Positions 8,394 to 16,606 of a DNA stretch of 64,000 nt are shown here, one piece after another (position 1 is the stretch's first letter; each line of letters starts with the position of its first letter). A program made the translations under genes and the position numbers. The DNA comes from CAZGUX01 sp046160045 (lineage in GTDB: Bacteria > Acidobacteriota > Terriglobia > Bryobacterales > Bryobacteraceae), in assembly GCA_046160045.1 (NCBI GenBank), contig JBJXGR010000089.1, positions 10,643-74,642 of the forward strand, read 5' to 3'. Under the pieces are notes generated by a model. It was not told the DNA's origin and ran no database searches. It saw only the letters and a program-made list of their open reading frames with translations.

Positions 8394-10748
8394 ATGAACC
8401 CACCCAAAACGAATTGGCCGCAGATGTACCTTGCGGTAGCTCTGACGACGTTGGCGACGCTTCTGCTCGAACTGTCGCTGACGCGCGTGTTTTCCGTGGT
8501 CTTCTACTACCACTTCGCGTTCCTGGCCATTTCGATCGCGCTGTTCGGGCTCGGGACCGGGGGAGTGATGTCCTACCTGCTGGCCGGCCGGGGCGATTTG
8601 CTCACCGGCCGTCTCGGCTGGCTCAGCGGCCTCAACTCGATGCTGGTCCTGCTAGGCCTGGTCATTGTGCTGGGACAGACCGGGGAATTGACCAATCTCC
8701 GCCTAGCCTTGATCTACTTCACCACCGCGCTGCCGTTCGTGGTTTCCGGAATCATTGTGTCGTCGGCGATCGCGGAGACGGTGGAGCGGGTCCATCGGGT
8801 CTATTTTTTCGATCTGCTCGGCGCCGCCGGCGGCTGCCTGCTGCTGGTGCCGCTTCTCGATAAGTTCGGCGGGCCCAATACCGTGATCGCCGCCGCCATC
8901 CTGTTCGCCGCCGCGGGCGCGCTGTGGCACAGCATGTCCGGTTCGGGGCCGGGCCGCGTGACTTCCGTCGCAGCCGGCCTGCTCTTGGTGCTGCTGATCA
9001 CGATGAACTTCAAGACGAAGTTCATTGACGTCAAGTACGCCAAGGGGCAGAGGCTTTCGAACGAAGTGCTGGTGCGGTGGAACAGTTTCTCCCGGATCGC
9101 GGTGGCGCCCGAGCGCCAATCCGGCACCCCGCTTATCTTCATCGACGCCGATGCCTCCACAGGCATCGCCAACTTCGACTTCGACCATCTTCCCGAGCGG
9201 GATCGCAAGGGTCTTTTGTCGGAAGGGCCGGGGCTGCCTTACGGCATCCGACCCGGAGGCAAGACGCTGATCATCGGCCCGGGCGGAGGCTGGGACGTGG
9301 CTCGCGCGCTGGCAGGCGGCAGCACCGACGTGACCGGCGTGGAGATCAACCCGCTGATTGCCCGTTACGTGATGCGCGAGAAGTTCGGCGAGCTTCGCCG
9401 GCACTTTCCCAGCCTGGTCCACAACGTCTTCGATCGCCCGGGCGTGCGCCTGGTAGTGGAAGAGGGCCGCAGCTTCGTGCGCCGGAGCGATGAGAAGTAT
9501 CAGATCCTGCAGGCCACGCTGGTCGATACCTGGGCCTCCACCGCCGCCGGCGCCTTTGCACTGTCGGAGAATTACCTCTACACCACGGAAGCCTTTCGGG
9601 ATTACCTGAGCCATCTCACCGACGACGGCCTGATGGTGTTCACCCGATGGGGATTCTCCCCTCCGCGGGAGTCGCTGCGGTTGATCTCGCTCGCCATGGA
9701 AGCGTTGGGCCAACTCGGCGAGACCGAGGCCCGACGTCATGTGATCGTCGCGCGCGAGGGTTCCGTCGAAGGATGGGGAGCGCGGGACACCGTCATCATC
9801 TCCAGGAAGCCGCTGGCGCAGAGCGACATCGACCGGGCGCGCCAGATCCTCCAACAGTCCCGCGTGGAGGCGGTGTACCTGCCCGATGCCCCCGGCGACA
9901 CGCCGTTCGCCAAACTGCTGCTGGCCGCCGATCCCCACGCCTATCAGGCCAATTACCAGTTCGACATCTCGCCGGTGTCCGACGACCGGCCGTTTTTCTT
10001 TTACTCGGTGCAACCCCGGGACCTGGTCGAGTTCGTGATGAACGCCTCCCGCCTGAGCGCCGACTATAAGATTAACCGGGCGGTCCCTCTGTTGTTCGGT
10101 CTTCTGGCTACGAGCCTGGTGGCTACCCTGGTGATCCTGGCGCTGCCGCCGTTTCTGCTGGGCGCGCGCCTGCCTCGCGACGCGGTGGTGCAGAAATTCC
10201 TGCTCTATTTTGTCCTGGTGGGTATCGGCTACATTCTGATCGAGGTGGCGCTGATCCAGCGATTCGTGCTGTTCCTTGGCCATCCGACCTATGCGCTGAC
10301 GGTGGTGATCTTCTCGATGCTGCTGTCGAGCGGGATCGGCAGTTCGTATAGCCGCCGCCTGATCGATGGGTCCGACCGGAGGTTGACCCTGGCGCTGGGC
10401 GGGGTGGTGGTCGCCGTCACCGTCCTGGCGGTACTGATTGTCCCGTCGCTGCCCGCGGCCGTTGGGTGGCCGCTGGCCGCGAAGATTGCGGCGACCATTC
10501 TGGTGCTGTTCCCAGCCGGATTCCTGATGGGCTTGCCCTTTCCGGCCGGACTATCGCGCCTGACGCGGATGCACGCGCCGTCGGTGCGCTGGGCCTGGTC
10601 GCTGAATGCGGCGGCCAGTGTCCTGGGCTCGGTGCTCGCGATGGCTCTGGCGATCTACCTCGGGCTTGGTAACACGTTGCTCATCGGTGCGGGCGCGTAC
10701 GCGGTGGCGCTGGTTTTTCTGCGGCTGGCGCCACGGACCGCTCCGTAA
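8394..10748 (+). CDS. polytopic membrane protein with spermidine-synthase-like domain
   Basis: A 784-residue inner-membrane protein. Residues about 10-230 form several hydrophobic helices (starting MYLAVALTTLATLLLELSL), then a cytoplasmic Rossmann-type methyltransferase/spermidine-synthase-like domain of roughly residues 240-560, then about six more helices up to the C-terminus. The SAM-type glycine motif is LIIGPGGGWDVARAL, with the acidic residue in VTGVEINPLIA. The key Asp-rich catalytic loop of true spermidine synthases is not obvious: the matching place reads LVDTWAST. So it may not make spermidine. Similar large fused proteins are common in Acidobacteria and Deltaproteobacteria and have no proven role. 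Start ATG at 8394. Confidence 0.75.
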   Translation: MNPPKTNWPQMYLAVALTTLATLLLELSLTRVFSVVFYYHFAFLAISIALFGLGTGGVMSYLLAGRGDLLTGRLGWLSGLNSMLVLLGLVIVLGQTGELTNLRLALIYFTTALPFVVSGIIVSSAIAETVERVHRVYFFDLLGAAGGCLLLVPLLDKFGGPNTVIAAAILFAAAGALWHSMSGSGPGRVTSVAAGLLLVLLITMNFKTKFIDVKYAKGQRLSNEVLVRWNSFSRIAVAPERQSGTPLIFIDADASTGIANFDFDHLPERDRKGLLSEGPGLPYGIRPGGKTLIIGPGGGWDVARALAGGSTDVTGVEINPLIARYVMREKFGELRRHFPSLVHNVFDRPGVRLVVEEGRSFVRRSDEKYQILQATLVDTWASTAAGAFALSENYLYTTEAFRDYLSHLTDDGLMVFTRWGFSPPRESLRLISLAMEALGQLGETEARRHVIVAREGSVEGWGARDTVIISRKPLAQSDIDRARQILQQSRVEAVYLPDAPGDTPFAKLLLAADPHAYQANYQFDISPVSDDRPFFFYSVQPRDLVEFVMNASRLSADYKINRAVPLLFGLLATSLVATLVILALPPFLLGARLPRDAVVQKFLLYFVLVGIGYILIEVALIQRFVLFLGHPTYALTVVIFSMLLSSGIGSSYSRRLIDGSDRRLTLALGGVVVAVTVLAVLIVPSLPAAVGWPLAAKIAATILVLFPAGFLMGLPFPAGLSRLTRMHAPSVRWAWSLNAAASVLGSVLAMALAIYLGLGNTLLIGAGAYAVALVFLRLAPRTAP

Positions 10749-10892
10749 GGGTAAGGATTTCAAATAGAACTCGTAGACCTTGCTTCCAAACCACCTCGTC
10801 GTGGTAAACTCTTTCAACTTTACCCGGATCGCGGGGCTGTCGTAACGGGGATAGCTCCTTTCGCGACCGAAGGCGCGTCGCGCGCAAAAGGG

Positions 10893-12182
10893 ATGGGTGT
10901 CGCCCTGATGTGGAGCAAGTGTCTGCTGATTGCAGGGTCGTTGGCCGCGCTGTGCGTCCTGGCCTACGGCCGCAGCCTCTTTTTGCCTTTCATCAGCGAC
11001 GACTACATTCAGATTGAGCTGGCCCGTAAGTGGGGACCTGCTTCCGGCTGGATCGGTCTGGCACAGGACGTCCTCTATCGCACGCGCGCTACCTCCCTGA
11101 TTACAACGTATTGGATCGAGCAGCTGTTCGGCCTGGACCCGATTTCCTTCAACCTGAGCGGCCTGATCCTTCATTTTGTGAACTGCCTGCTGGTGGCGCT
11201 GACCGGGTTCTGGCACCGCATCGGGTGGCGTATCTCGCTGGCCGCCGCCGGCTTTTTCGCGGTCCATCAGGCACATCAGGAAGCCGTCATCTGGCATGCC
11301 GCCCTCCCCGAACTGCTGGTTTTTGCGTGTGTCCTCCTGTCTGTTCTGGCGTGGATCAGATGGCTGGAGACCGGGGATTGGCGCTTCTACGCGTCGGCGG
11401 CAATCGCCTTTCTGGCTGCCCTCTTCTCCAAAGAGTCTGCCGTCGCGGTGGTCCCGATTCTGGCGCTATTGACCATGATCGAGACTGGCACCTTCCGGCG
11501 TCTCCTTTGGGTGGGCCCTTTTCTCCTGACAGCCCTCGCGTACTTCTGGTCCATCTATGCGGCGCACGATTCGCACCTGCATTTCAACGACGGAACCTTC
11601 TCGTTGCAGGCCCCGGTGTGGTTCGTCCTGCCGCGAAGCGTTTCCAGGCTGCTTTGGGTCTCCGGTTATCTCAGCCTGATCCTGATCGCGGTGACGCGGT
11701 CGTGGCGCCGGCTGCCGCTGATCGGGCTGTCGCTGGTCTGGATGGCGATCACGTTCGCACCGTATTCGTTTCTGACGTACATGCCCTTCGTCCCCAGCCG
11801 TCATACCTACCTGGCGAGCCTGGGCGCGGCCTACATTGTCGCCGCCGGCCTATGGACACTTCATGAGCGTGTGCGGAGCCGGATGGCCATGGCGTCGCTC
11901 GCGATTCTGTTGGTAGGGGCGCAGTGCTTCTATCTTTGGACCAGGAAGCACCGGCAGTATGCCGAGCGCGCCGCTCCCACCGAGGCGCTGTTGAAGTCAG
12001 TAGAACGTATGGACGCGAACCCTATTCGGCTGAAGTGCTTCCCGTATTCGCCTCTGGTGGCCGAATCGGCCGTGGCGATTCGCCTGGGACGGCAAGTGAG
12101 GTTCGTACAGGATCACGGGGATCCAGCGACGCCCGCCGACGTTGACTTCTGCTCGGCGGCGGACGCGTCGAGCGGCAACTGA
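10893..12182 (+). CDS. GT-C-like polytopic membrane protein
   Basis: A 429-residue integral membrane protein with about nine hydrophobic helices. The first periplasmic loop has SDDYIQIE right after helix one, as in GT-C glycosyltransferases where an Asp pair in this loop is catalytic. A cytoplasmic-side FSKESAVAV segment recalls the TMTC/O-mannosyltransferase-like group. It probably uses a polyprenyl-phosphate sugar, but the donor and acceptor are unknown. An alternative start is the ATG at 10908, which begins MWSKCLLIAG; neither start has a well-spaced ribosome binding site. It follows the previous gene on the same strand after 144 bp. Confidence 0.65.
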   Translation: MGVALMWSKCLLIAGSLAALCVLAYGRSLFLPFISDDYIQIELARKWGPASGWIGLAQDVLYRTRATSLITTYWIEQLFGLDPISFNLSGLILHFVNCLLVALTGFWHRIGWRISLAAAGFFAVHQAHQEAVIWHAALPELLVFACVLLSVLAWIRWLETGDWRFYASAAIAFLAALFSKESAVAVVPILALLTMIETGTFRRLLWVGPFLLTALAYFWSIYAAHDSHLHFNDGTFSLQAPVWFVLPRSVSRLLWVSGYLSLILIAVTRSWRRLPLIGLSLVWMAITFAPYSFLTYMPFVPSRHTYLASLGAAYIVAAGLWTLHERVRSRMAMASLAILLVGAQCFYLWTRKHRQYAERAAPTEALLKSVERMDANPIRLKCFPYSPLVAESAVAIRLGRQVRFVQDHGDPATPADVDFCSAADASSGN

Positions 12183-12339
12183 TCGAATCATCCGGAAGTT
12201 GCGGAACTCGCCGTAATCGAAGAAGCTGCCCATTCCTACCCTACCGGTGCGAAGGCTCTCATCGGTGGCCGTCAACGAGGGCGAGGTCCCGATCCGATTG
12301 AAAGTAACGGGCCGGAGGTGACCATGAGGGCTAGGCTTC

Positions 12340-12670
12340 GCGATCTTATGTGGGCTGATTGTCGGGTTCCGTGGCGCGGCCGGCCAGAGGCTTGTCGTCG
12401 GTGGTGGCATTATTCCTCCGTTCACGGCGACCGCTGACACAACCAATCCAGTCGGGCTTCAATTCATTGGTATTGGCAGTTCTGACGGCAGCAGAGTGAG
12501 TTCACGTTTGCCGGCAACCAGGGGGGGGTGTACTGGATGTGGGGATGGCCGCCCGCCCGACTTCGTGGTGGTAGCCCCATCCCGCGGCGTGACGCCCGCC
12601 TTGGTTGCGGTCTCCCTGAACCCCGCCGTCGTACCGTACTTGCCCACTGGCACGATCACATTCGGCGTCG
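12340..12670 (+). pseudogene. decayed remnant of a secreted beta-sandwich repeat protein
   Basis: The 790-bp stretch 12183-12974 has no intact gene. In it, one frame gives VGGGIIPPFTATADTTNPVG and GLQFIGIGSSDGS (about 12390-12495), and another frame, a little further on, gives SRGVTPALVAVSLNPAVVPY then LPTGTITFGV (about 12575-12670). The second part strongly resembles the TPATVTVSVNPAGLAPGTYTGTI type of repeat found in BACON-like domains of acidobacterial secreted proteins. The two parts are out of frame with each other and have no start or stop of their own. I read this as a broken gene fragment; it could be chance in the first half. Confidence 0.35.
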
Positions 12671-12824
12671 CGTTTGCGAAGGAGGGTGAGTCCTGTCCCG
12701 GCTCGGAGCCGCTTTTCGACCCGCAAGGCCCGGCTGCGCCCGGCAAAGCGTCGAGACGAGGGCGCAGCCCGGAAACCTGGGGACGCTGGCTGCGCGAAGA
12801 TTCCGACGAGGGGGGAACGCTGGT

Positions 12825-12844
12825 CCCCGGCCTTCCGGCCGGGG
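12825..12844. other. GC-rich perfect hairpin
   Basis: CCCCGGCC, a TTCC loop, then GGCCGGGG form a perfect 8-bp stem. There is no T run after it, so it is a weak terminator candidate. It lies in the gene-free DNA upstream of prmA, after the decayed gene remnant; the rest of 12671-12974 shows nothing recognisable. Confidence 0.4.
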
Positions 12845-12974
12845 TTCGGAGGCCAACCGCGACCCGGATGTCATACGGGCGGGTGGATTGCCTGGCCAGA
12901 TGCACGGAGCGAGCCCTCCTTTTCCCTCGGGCCTCGGATGCAGCGACGGCATTGGGGCTAAGCTGGAAGCTTCC

Positions 12975-13805
12975 ATGACCGTGTCTATCGAATTCACCGT
13001 GGCGGAAACCGGGAAGGATCACTGGGTCGCGGACCTCTGGGAACTCGGTTCCACCGGCATTCAGGAGTCGGAAGTTGCCGGCGGCCGGACGTGGTTGCGG
13101 GCCTTCTTCGACGAACCGCTGCCGGAGGCGTTGGACTCGATCGTCCAGCGAACCGGCGCCCGCCTGGTCCGCCATGCCGACAAGGACTGGGTCGCCGAGT
13201 CACGCTCGATGTGGACACCGTTCACCGTCGGGAAACGTTTCTTCCTGGTCCCCGATTGGATGGACGAACCTGCTCCGGAAGGCCGGATCCGCATCGCGTT
13301 TAACCCCGGTCTCGCCTGCGGAACCGGGGCGCACGAAGCGACGCAATTGTGTTTTGAGGCTCTCGAGCGCTACCTTCGGCCGGGCGCCCGCGTTCTGGAT
13401 GCCGGCTGCGGCTCGGGCATCCTCTCGATTGCCGCCTTTCTGCTCGGAGCGTCCCTTGTGGAAGGCTACGATCTGGATCCCATGGCCGTCCAGATCGCCA
13501 GGAACAACCTTGCCCGTGTGGGCGTGGCCGGGGACGTTCACCTCGCCTCCGCCGGCGATGCGCCCTCCGGCTCGTTCGACCTCGCCTTCTGCAACATCAG
13601 CCCGCAAGCCGATATTGAACTGGCCCCGCAAATCCATCGCGCGCTTGCTCCAGGCGGGATCGCGGTCCTGTCGGGATTCGAGTCGTTTGAGGTCGCCGAG
13701 GTGCTCGGCGCACTGGCGGCGTTGGGGTACACGGTGATCGAGGACTGCCAGAAAGGCAACTGGTGCTCGGTGGTTTACGGCAAGCCGGCGGCCGGCGCGG
13801 GATAA
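12975..13805 (+). CDS. prmA: ribosomal protein L11 methyltransferase
   Basis: A 276-residue cytoplasmic SAM-dependent methyltransferase of the PrmA family, which trimethylates ribosomal protein L11. Motif I is VLDAGCGSGILSIAAFLLGA, followed by the acidic loop EGYDLDPMAVQIARNN. The later family motif appears as FCNISPQADIELAPQI and LAPGGIAVLSGF. The upstream substrate-binding domain ends in AFNPGLACGTGAHEATQLCF, also typical. Start ATG at 12975 (MTVSIEFTVAE) agrees with the family N-terminus. Its 3' end overlaps the convergent amidase gene by 31 bp. Confidence 0.85.
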   Translation: MTVSIEFTVAETGKDHWVADLWELGSTGIQESEVAGGRTWLRAFFDEPLPEALDSIVQRTGARLVRHADKDWVAESRSMWTPFTVGKRFFLVPDWMDEPAPEGRIRIAFNPGLACGTGAHEATQLCFEALERYLRPGARVLDAGCGSGILSIAAFLLGASLVEGYDLDPMAVQIARNNLARVGVAGDVHLASAGDAPSGSFDLAFCNISPQADIELAPQIHRALAPGGIAVLSGFESFEVAEVLGALAALGYTVIEDCQKGNWCSVVYGKPAAGAG

Positions 13806-15187
13806 GGTCCCCGCGCTTCCTCCAGCCGTTCTGCCAACGCCAGCAGCCCTTCTTCTTCCCACGGGCGGCCCACCAGTTGAATCCCCACGGGCAGGCCGTT
13901 TTCGTCTTTGCCGAAGGGAATGGTGACCGCGGGAAGGCCCAGCAGGTTGAAGGCGCTCGATGCCGACATGGCCTCCAGAAATTCCACGGAGCGCCCGTCC
14001 AGCATCCACTGGCGCTCGCCCGGCGTCCACGCCGTGACGCTCGAAACCGGCAGCAGCAGGACGCGAGTCGTCCTCATGCGGCGCAACAGCGCCGCGCGCA
14101 TGCGGTCGCGCACGGCGAATTGTTCCACCACTTCGAGCGCGGTCGGATCCGGCTGCACCGTCGCCCGATCGAACAACTCCCGGCCCAGGGGATGGATGTC
14201 GTCTGCGTTCGGTTCGATCAAGGGCCGTAGAGCGGGGGCCGACAGGCGGCCAAAGAAGAACCACCAGACCGGCGGTGCGCGCTCGATGCAGGCGCCGTCA
14301 AACGGCTCGACGGCGAAGCCGAGAGACGCCGCGGTATCGGCCGCACGCCGTACCGCGGAGCGCACTTCCGGCTGCGCGGGAATGCCGGGGAACTGCTCCA
14401 TCACGCCAATCGTCAGGCCGGCCGTATCCGGCGGCCGCAAGGGCACAGGTACGGAGAACGGATCCTGATCGTCATCGCCTGCCAGAACGGCGAACAGCAG
14501 CGAGAGGTCCCGGGCGGACCTTGCCATGGGACCTGCCACCCCCAGGAGGCCACCGGGATATCCGATCGCGGGAAAATGTCCCGGGGCCGGGATCCGTCCC
14601 GGAGTCGGCTTCAGCCCGGCGATGCCGCAACAATGCGCGGGCACGCGGATGGAGCCGCCGGCGTCGCTGCCGATGCCGCCCGCCGAGCACAGGGAAGCAA
14701 TGGCCGCGGCTTCTCCCCCGCTCGACCCACCGGCGGTCCGCGCGCGATTCCATGGGTTCACCGTTCGCCCCGTGGTGTAGTTTTCGGTCTCGTAGTGATA
14801 GAGGAACTCGGGGGCATTGGTCTTGCCGAGAATGACCGCCCCGGCCGCTTTCAGCCGCGCCACCGGCGTCGAATCGCGCGAAGCGCGGTGGTTGAGCCGC
14901 GTACGGCTGCCGCAGACGGTAGGCGAGCCAGCCACGTCGAAACTATCCTTGACGGTCAGTGGGACTCCGGCCAGCAATCCCAGGGCTTCGCGCCGCGCCG
15001 CTTGTTCCTCGATGCGCCGGGCGGCCTCCACCGCCTCCTCCGCGTACACGCGCACGAACGCTCGTAACTCGTGGTCCAACTGCCCGATCCGCCGCAAGTG
15101 CGCTTCCACCAGATGGACCGCCGAGATCTCGCGCTCCCGTACCATCGAAGCCATTAGAAACAGGGAGGAGTGTACCGGCACTTCCAC
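13775..15187 (-). CDS. amidase signature family amidase
   Basis: A 470-residue amide hydrolase. The Ser-cisSer-Lys triad is complete: K80 in PLTVKDSF, S155 in AGGSSGGEAAA and S179 in SDAGGSIRVP. The absence of neighbouring gatC or gatB suggests a catabolic amidase rather than GatA. The start used is a GTG at 15187; ATG codons at 15154 and 15145 are alternatives that would shorten the first helix. No signal peptide. It lies downstream of, and is separated by 24 bp from, the toroid-like protein gene on the same strand, and overlaps prmA tail to tail. Confidence 0.85.
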   Translation of the reverse strand: MEVPVHSSLFLMASMVREREISAVHLVEAHLRRIGQLDHELRAFVRVYAEEAVEAARRIEEQAARREALGLLAGVPLTVKDSFDVAGSPTVCGSRTRLNHRASRDSTPVARLKAAGAVILGKTNAPEFLYHYETENYTTGRTVNPWNRARTAGGSSGGEAAAIASLCSAGGIGSDAGGSIRVPAHCCGIAGLKPTPGRIPAPGHFPAIGYPGGLLGVAGPMARSARDLSLLFAVLAGDDDQDPFSVPVPLRPPDTAGLTIGVMEQFPGIPAQPEVRSAVRRAADTAASLGFAVEPFDGACIERAPPVWWFFFGRLSAPALRPLIEPNADDIHPLGRELFDRATVQPDPTALEVVEQFAVRDRMRAALLRRMRTTRVLLLPVSSVTAWTPGERQWMLDGRSVEFLEAMSASSAFNLLGLPAVTIPFGKDENGLPVGIQLVGRPWEEEGLLALAERLEEARGPYPAPAAGLP

Positions 15188-15211
15188 AACCTAACACGGC
15201 GGGCGGGAATC

Positions 15212-16330
15212 TCAGATCACCGTCTGGACCGATGACGGCGTTTCGCCGCTGCGGTACCGCTTCCACAACGTCAGCGCCTGGATGGCAAAGCCGGTGGAAA
15301 CGGGATTCACATGAGGGATCATCTTGCCGTTCCTGCGACCGAAATAGAACCCGCCTCGAGTCTTCCAATCGCTGCTTTCGATCTGAAACCGATCCAACGT
15401 CTGTGCTTCCTGCTCGGCGAACAGGCGGTCCACCGGTTGAACGCCAAGTCCCTCGGCGAACAGGCGCAGCCGCAGCAACTGCGCATAGACATCCGAACGG
15501 GCGAAAAGGTGCTCCGTTTCCCTCAAATGTTCACTGACGTCGTCGATCCCGGTCCGAATCGCATCCGCGCAGCGCGGTTCGGACGCACGAGGCAGCAGCC
15601 CCTCGAGGAAGTAGCAATACGCATGGAGCCGGTCCATGGTCAACGCCTGATCCGTCCCTGGAAGGAAGCGCTTGTGATGCGCCAGCGCCGCGCCGACCAT
15701 GCGGTTGTAAGCGGCCAGGAACACGTTCTCGCCGGTCGTCGCGTGCAGTTCAAGCCACGCCAGCGCGGACTTGAGCTGATAGCAGCCCGGCTGGCGCGAC
15801 CATGATTCGCCCCGTGGCAGGGGCGTCTTCTCCGGCAGACCGAGAATCGGCTCCACACCCGCATCGTGACTCGGGAAATCCGTGAGCATGCCGCGGCCGC
15901 ACTCAATCGCCGCATTCAGGAATTCTTCGTCTTCGGTCGACCGCCACAACTGAAGGAGGCCACGCGCGATGATCCCGCAATCGAAGAAGTAGGCGAGGGG
16001 TTTGGTCTCGGGATCCCGAACGCCGTACTCGAACGGGAAGGCGCAACTCACCGGGTCCCACGCGATCCGGGTGAGGAATCGCCCGGCGCGCAAGGCCGAT
16101 TCCAGATAATCGCGATCGCCGGTCTGAGAGTGAAGGAAGAGCAGCATGCTGATCCCGTATCCGGTGATCTCGGTCGAGATCGGCCGGTTCTCCCTGAGGT
16201 CCACACGATAAAAACGCGCGACACCGCCGGTCGATTCCTGGATGCCCGAGTCCAGAAACCAGGCGCCGGCGCGCTCCAGGAATGTTGGCTGGGACAAACG
16301 GTGCAGGAGTTTGTCTTGGATCAAAGTCAA
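15212..16330 (-). CDS. unknown protein, alpha/alpha-toroid-like
   Basis: A 372-residue soluble protein that I cannot assign to a named family. It is helix-rich with regularly spaced segments such as YGISMLLFLHSQTGDRDYLE, AYFFDCGIIARGLLQLWRST and PVSTGFAIQALTLWKRY. This spacing is typical of (alpha/alpha)6 barrels found in epimerases, glycoside hydrolases and lyases acting on polysaccharides. No catalytic residues can be picked with confidence. The start is a TTG at 16330; no ATG lies nearby. A glycan-related role is only a guess from fold and from the glycosyltransferases some kilobases away. Confidence 0.6.
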   Translation of the reverse strand: MTLIQDKLLHRLSQPTFLERAGAWFLDSGIQESTGGVARFYRVDLRENRPISTEITGYGISMLLFLHSQTGDRDYLESALRAGRFLTRIAWDPVSCAFPFEYGVRDPETKPLAYFFDCGIIARGLLQLWRSTEDEEFLNAAIECGRGMLTDFPSHDAGVEPILGLPEKTPLPRGESWSRQPGCYQLKSALAWLELHATTGENVFLAAYNRMVGAALAHHKRFLPGTDQALTMDRLHAYCYFLEGLLPRASEPRCADAIRTGIDDVSEHLRETEHLFARSDVYAQLLRLRLFAEGLGVQPVDRLFAEQEAQTLDRFQIESSDWKTRGGFYFGRRNGKMIPHVNPVSTGFAIQALTLWKRYRSGETPSSVQTVI

Positions 16331-16382
16331 TTCGTTAGTCTAGCAGCCTCATTGCCCGGAAACCACGGCTGGCGAGGTTCGG

Positions 16383-16510
16383 CAATGCCAGGAAACCGGT
16401 CCGGCCGACTTTCTTCAGATCGTCGGTGCCGGCGATTCCGATGACGACCGTCGTGAAGATGATCGGGGGGTGATCATCCTGATCAGCTTGATGAATCCGT
16501 CTCCAAGCGG
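16383..16510 (-). pseudogene. remnant of a dicarboxylate/amino acid:cation symporter gene
   Basis: Read on the minus strand, 16510-16470 gives PLGDGFIKLIRMI. After a shift of frame, the DNA down to 16383 gives PPIIFTTVVIGIAGTDD and LKKVGRTGFLAL. Together this is the well-known N-terminal stretch of DctA/GltP-type (DAACS) transporters, where the family has LGxxFIxLIKMIxxPIIFxTVVxGIAxxxDLKKVGR. The frame break falls on a run of six G at 16465-16470. Only about 42 of some 420 residues remain, so this is a gene fragment. It occupies most of the 276-bp gap before the large surface-protein gene. Confidence 0.7.
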
Positions 16511-16606
16511 CTCCTTGCGCGGGCGCGACAAAACCGAGACGGAACGAGCCATGGATCGCGGCCAATCTGAGTCAAGTGGACGGGCAAGCCTCAGGCAAAT
16601 GACGGA

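Noticed and set aside
8703..10283. Minus-strand frame of 526 codons
   Set aside because: Antisense to the spermidine-synthase-like gene, which has clear family motifs on the other strand.
10681..10892. Minus-strand protein-like stretch (RYDSPAIRVKLKEFTTTRWF) in the gap after the spermidine-synthase-like gene
   Set aside because: It looks a little like a gene end, but no stop fits, it runs on as antisense of neighbouring genes, and I recognise no family.
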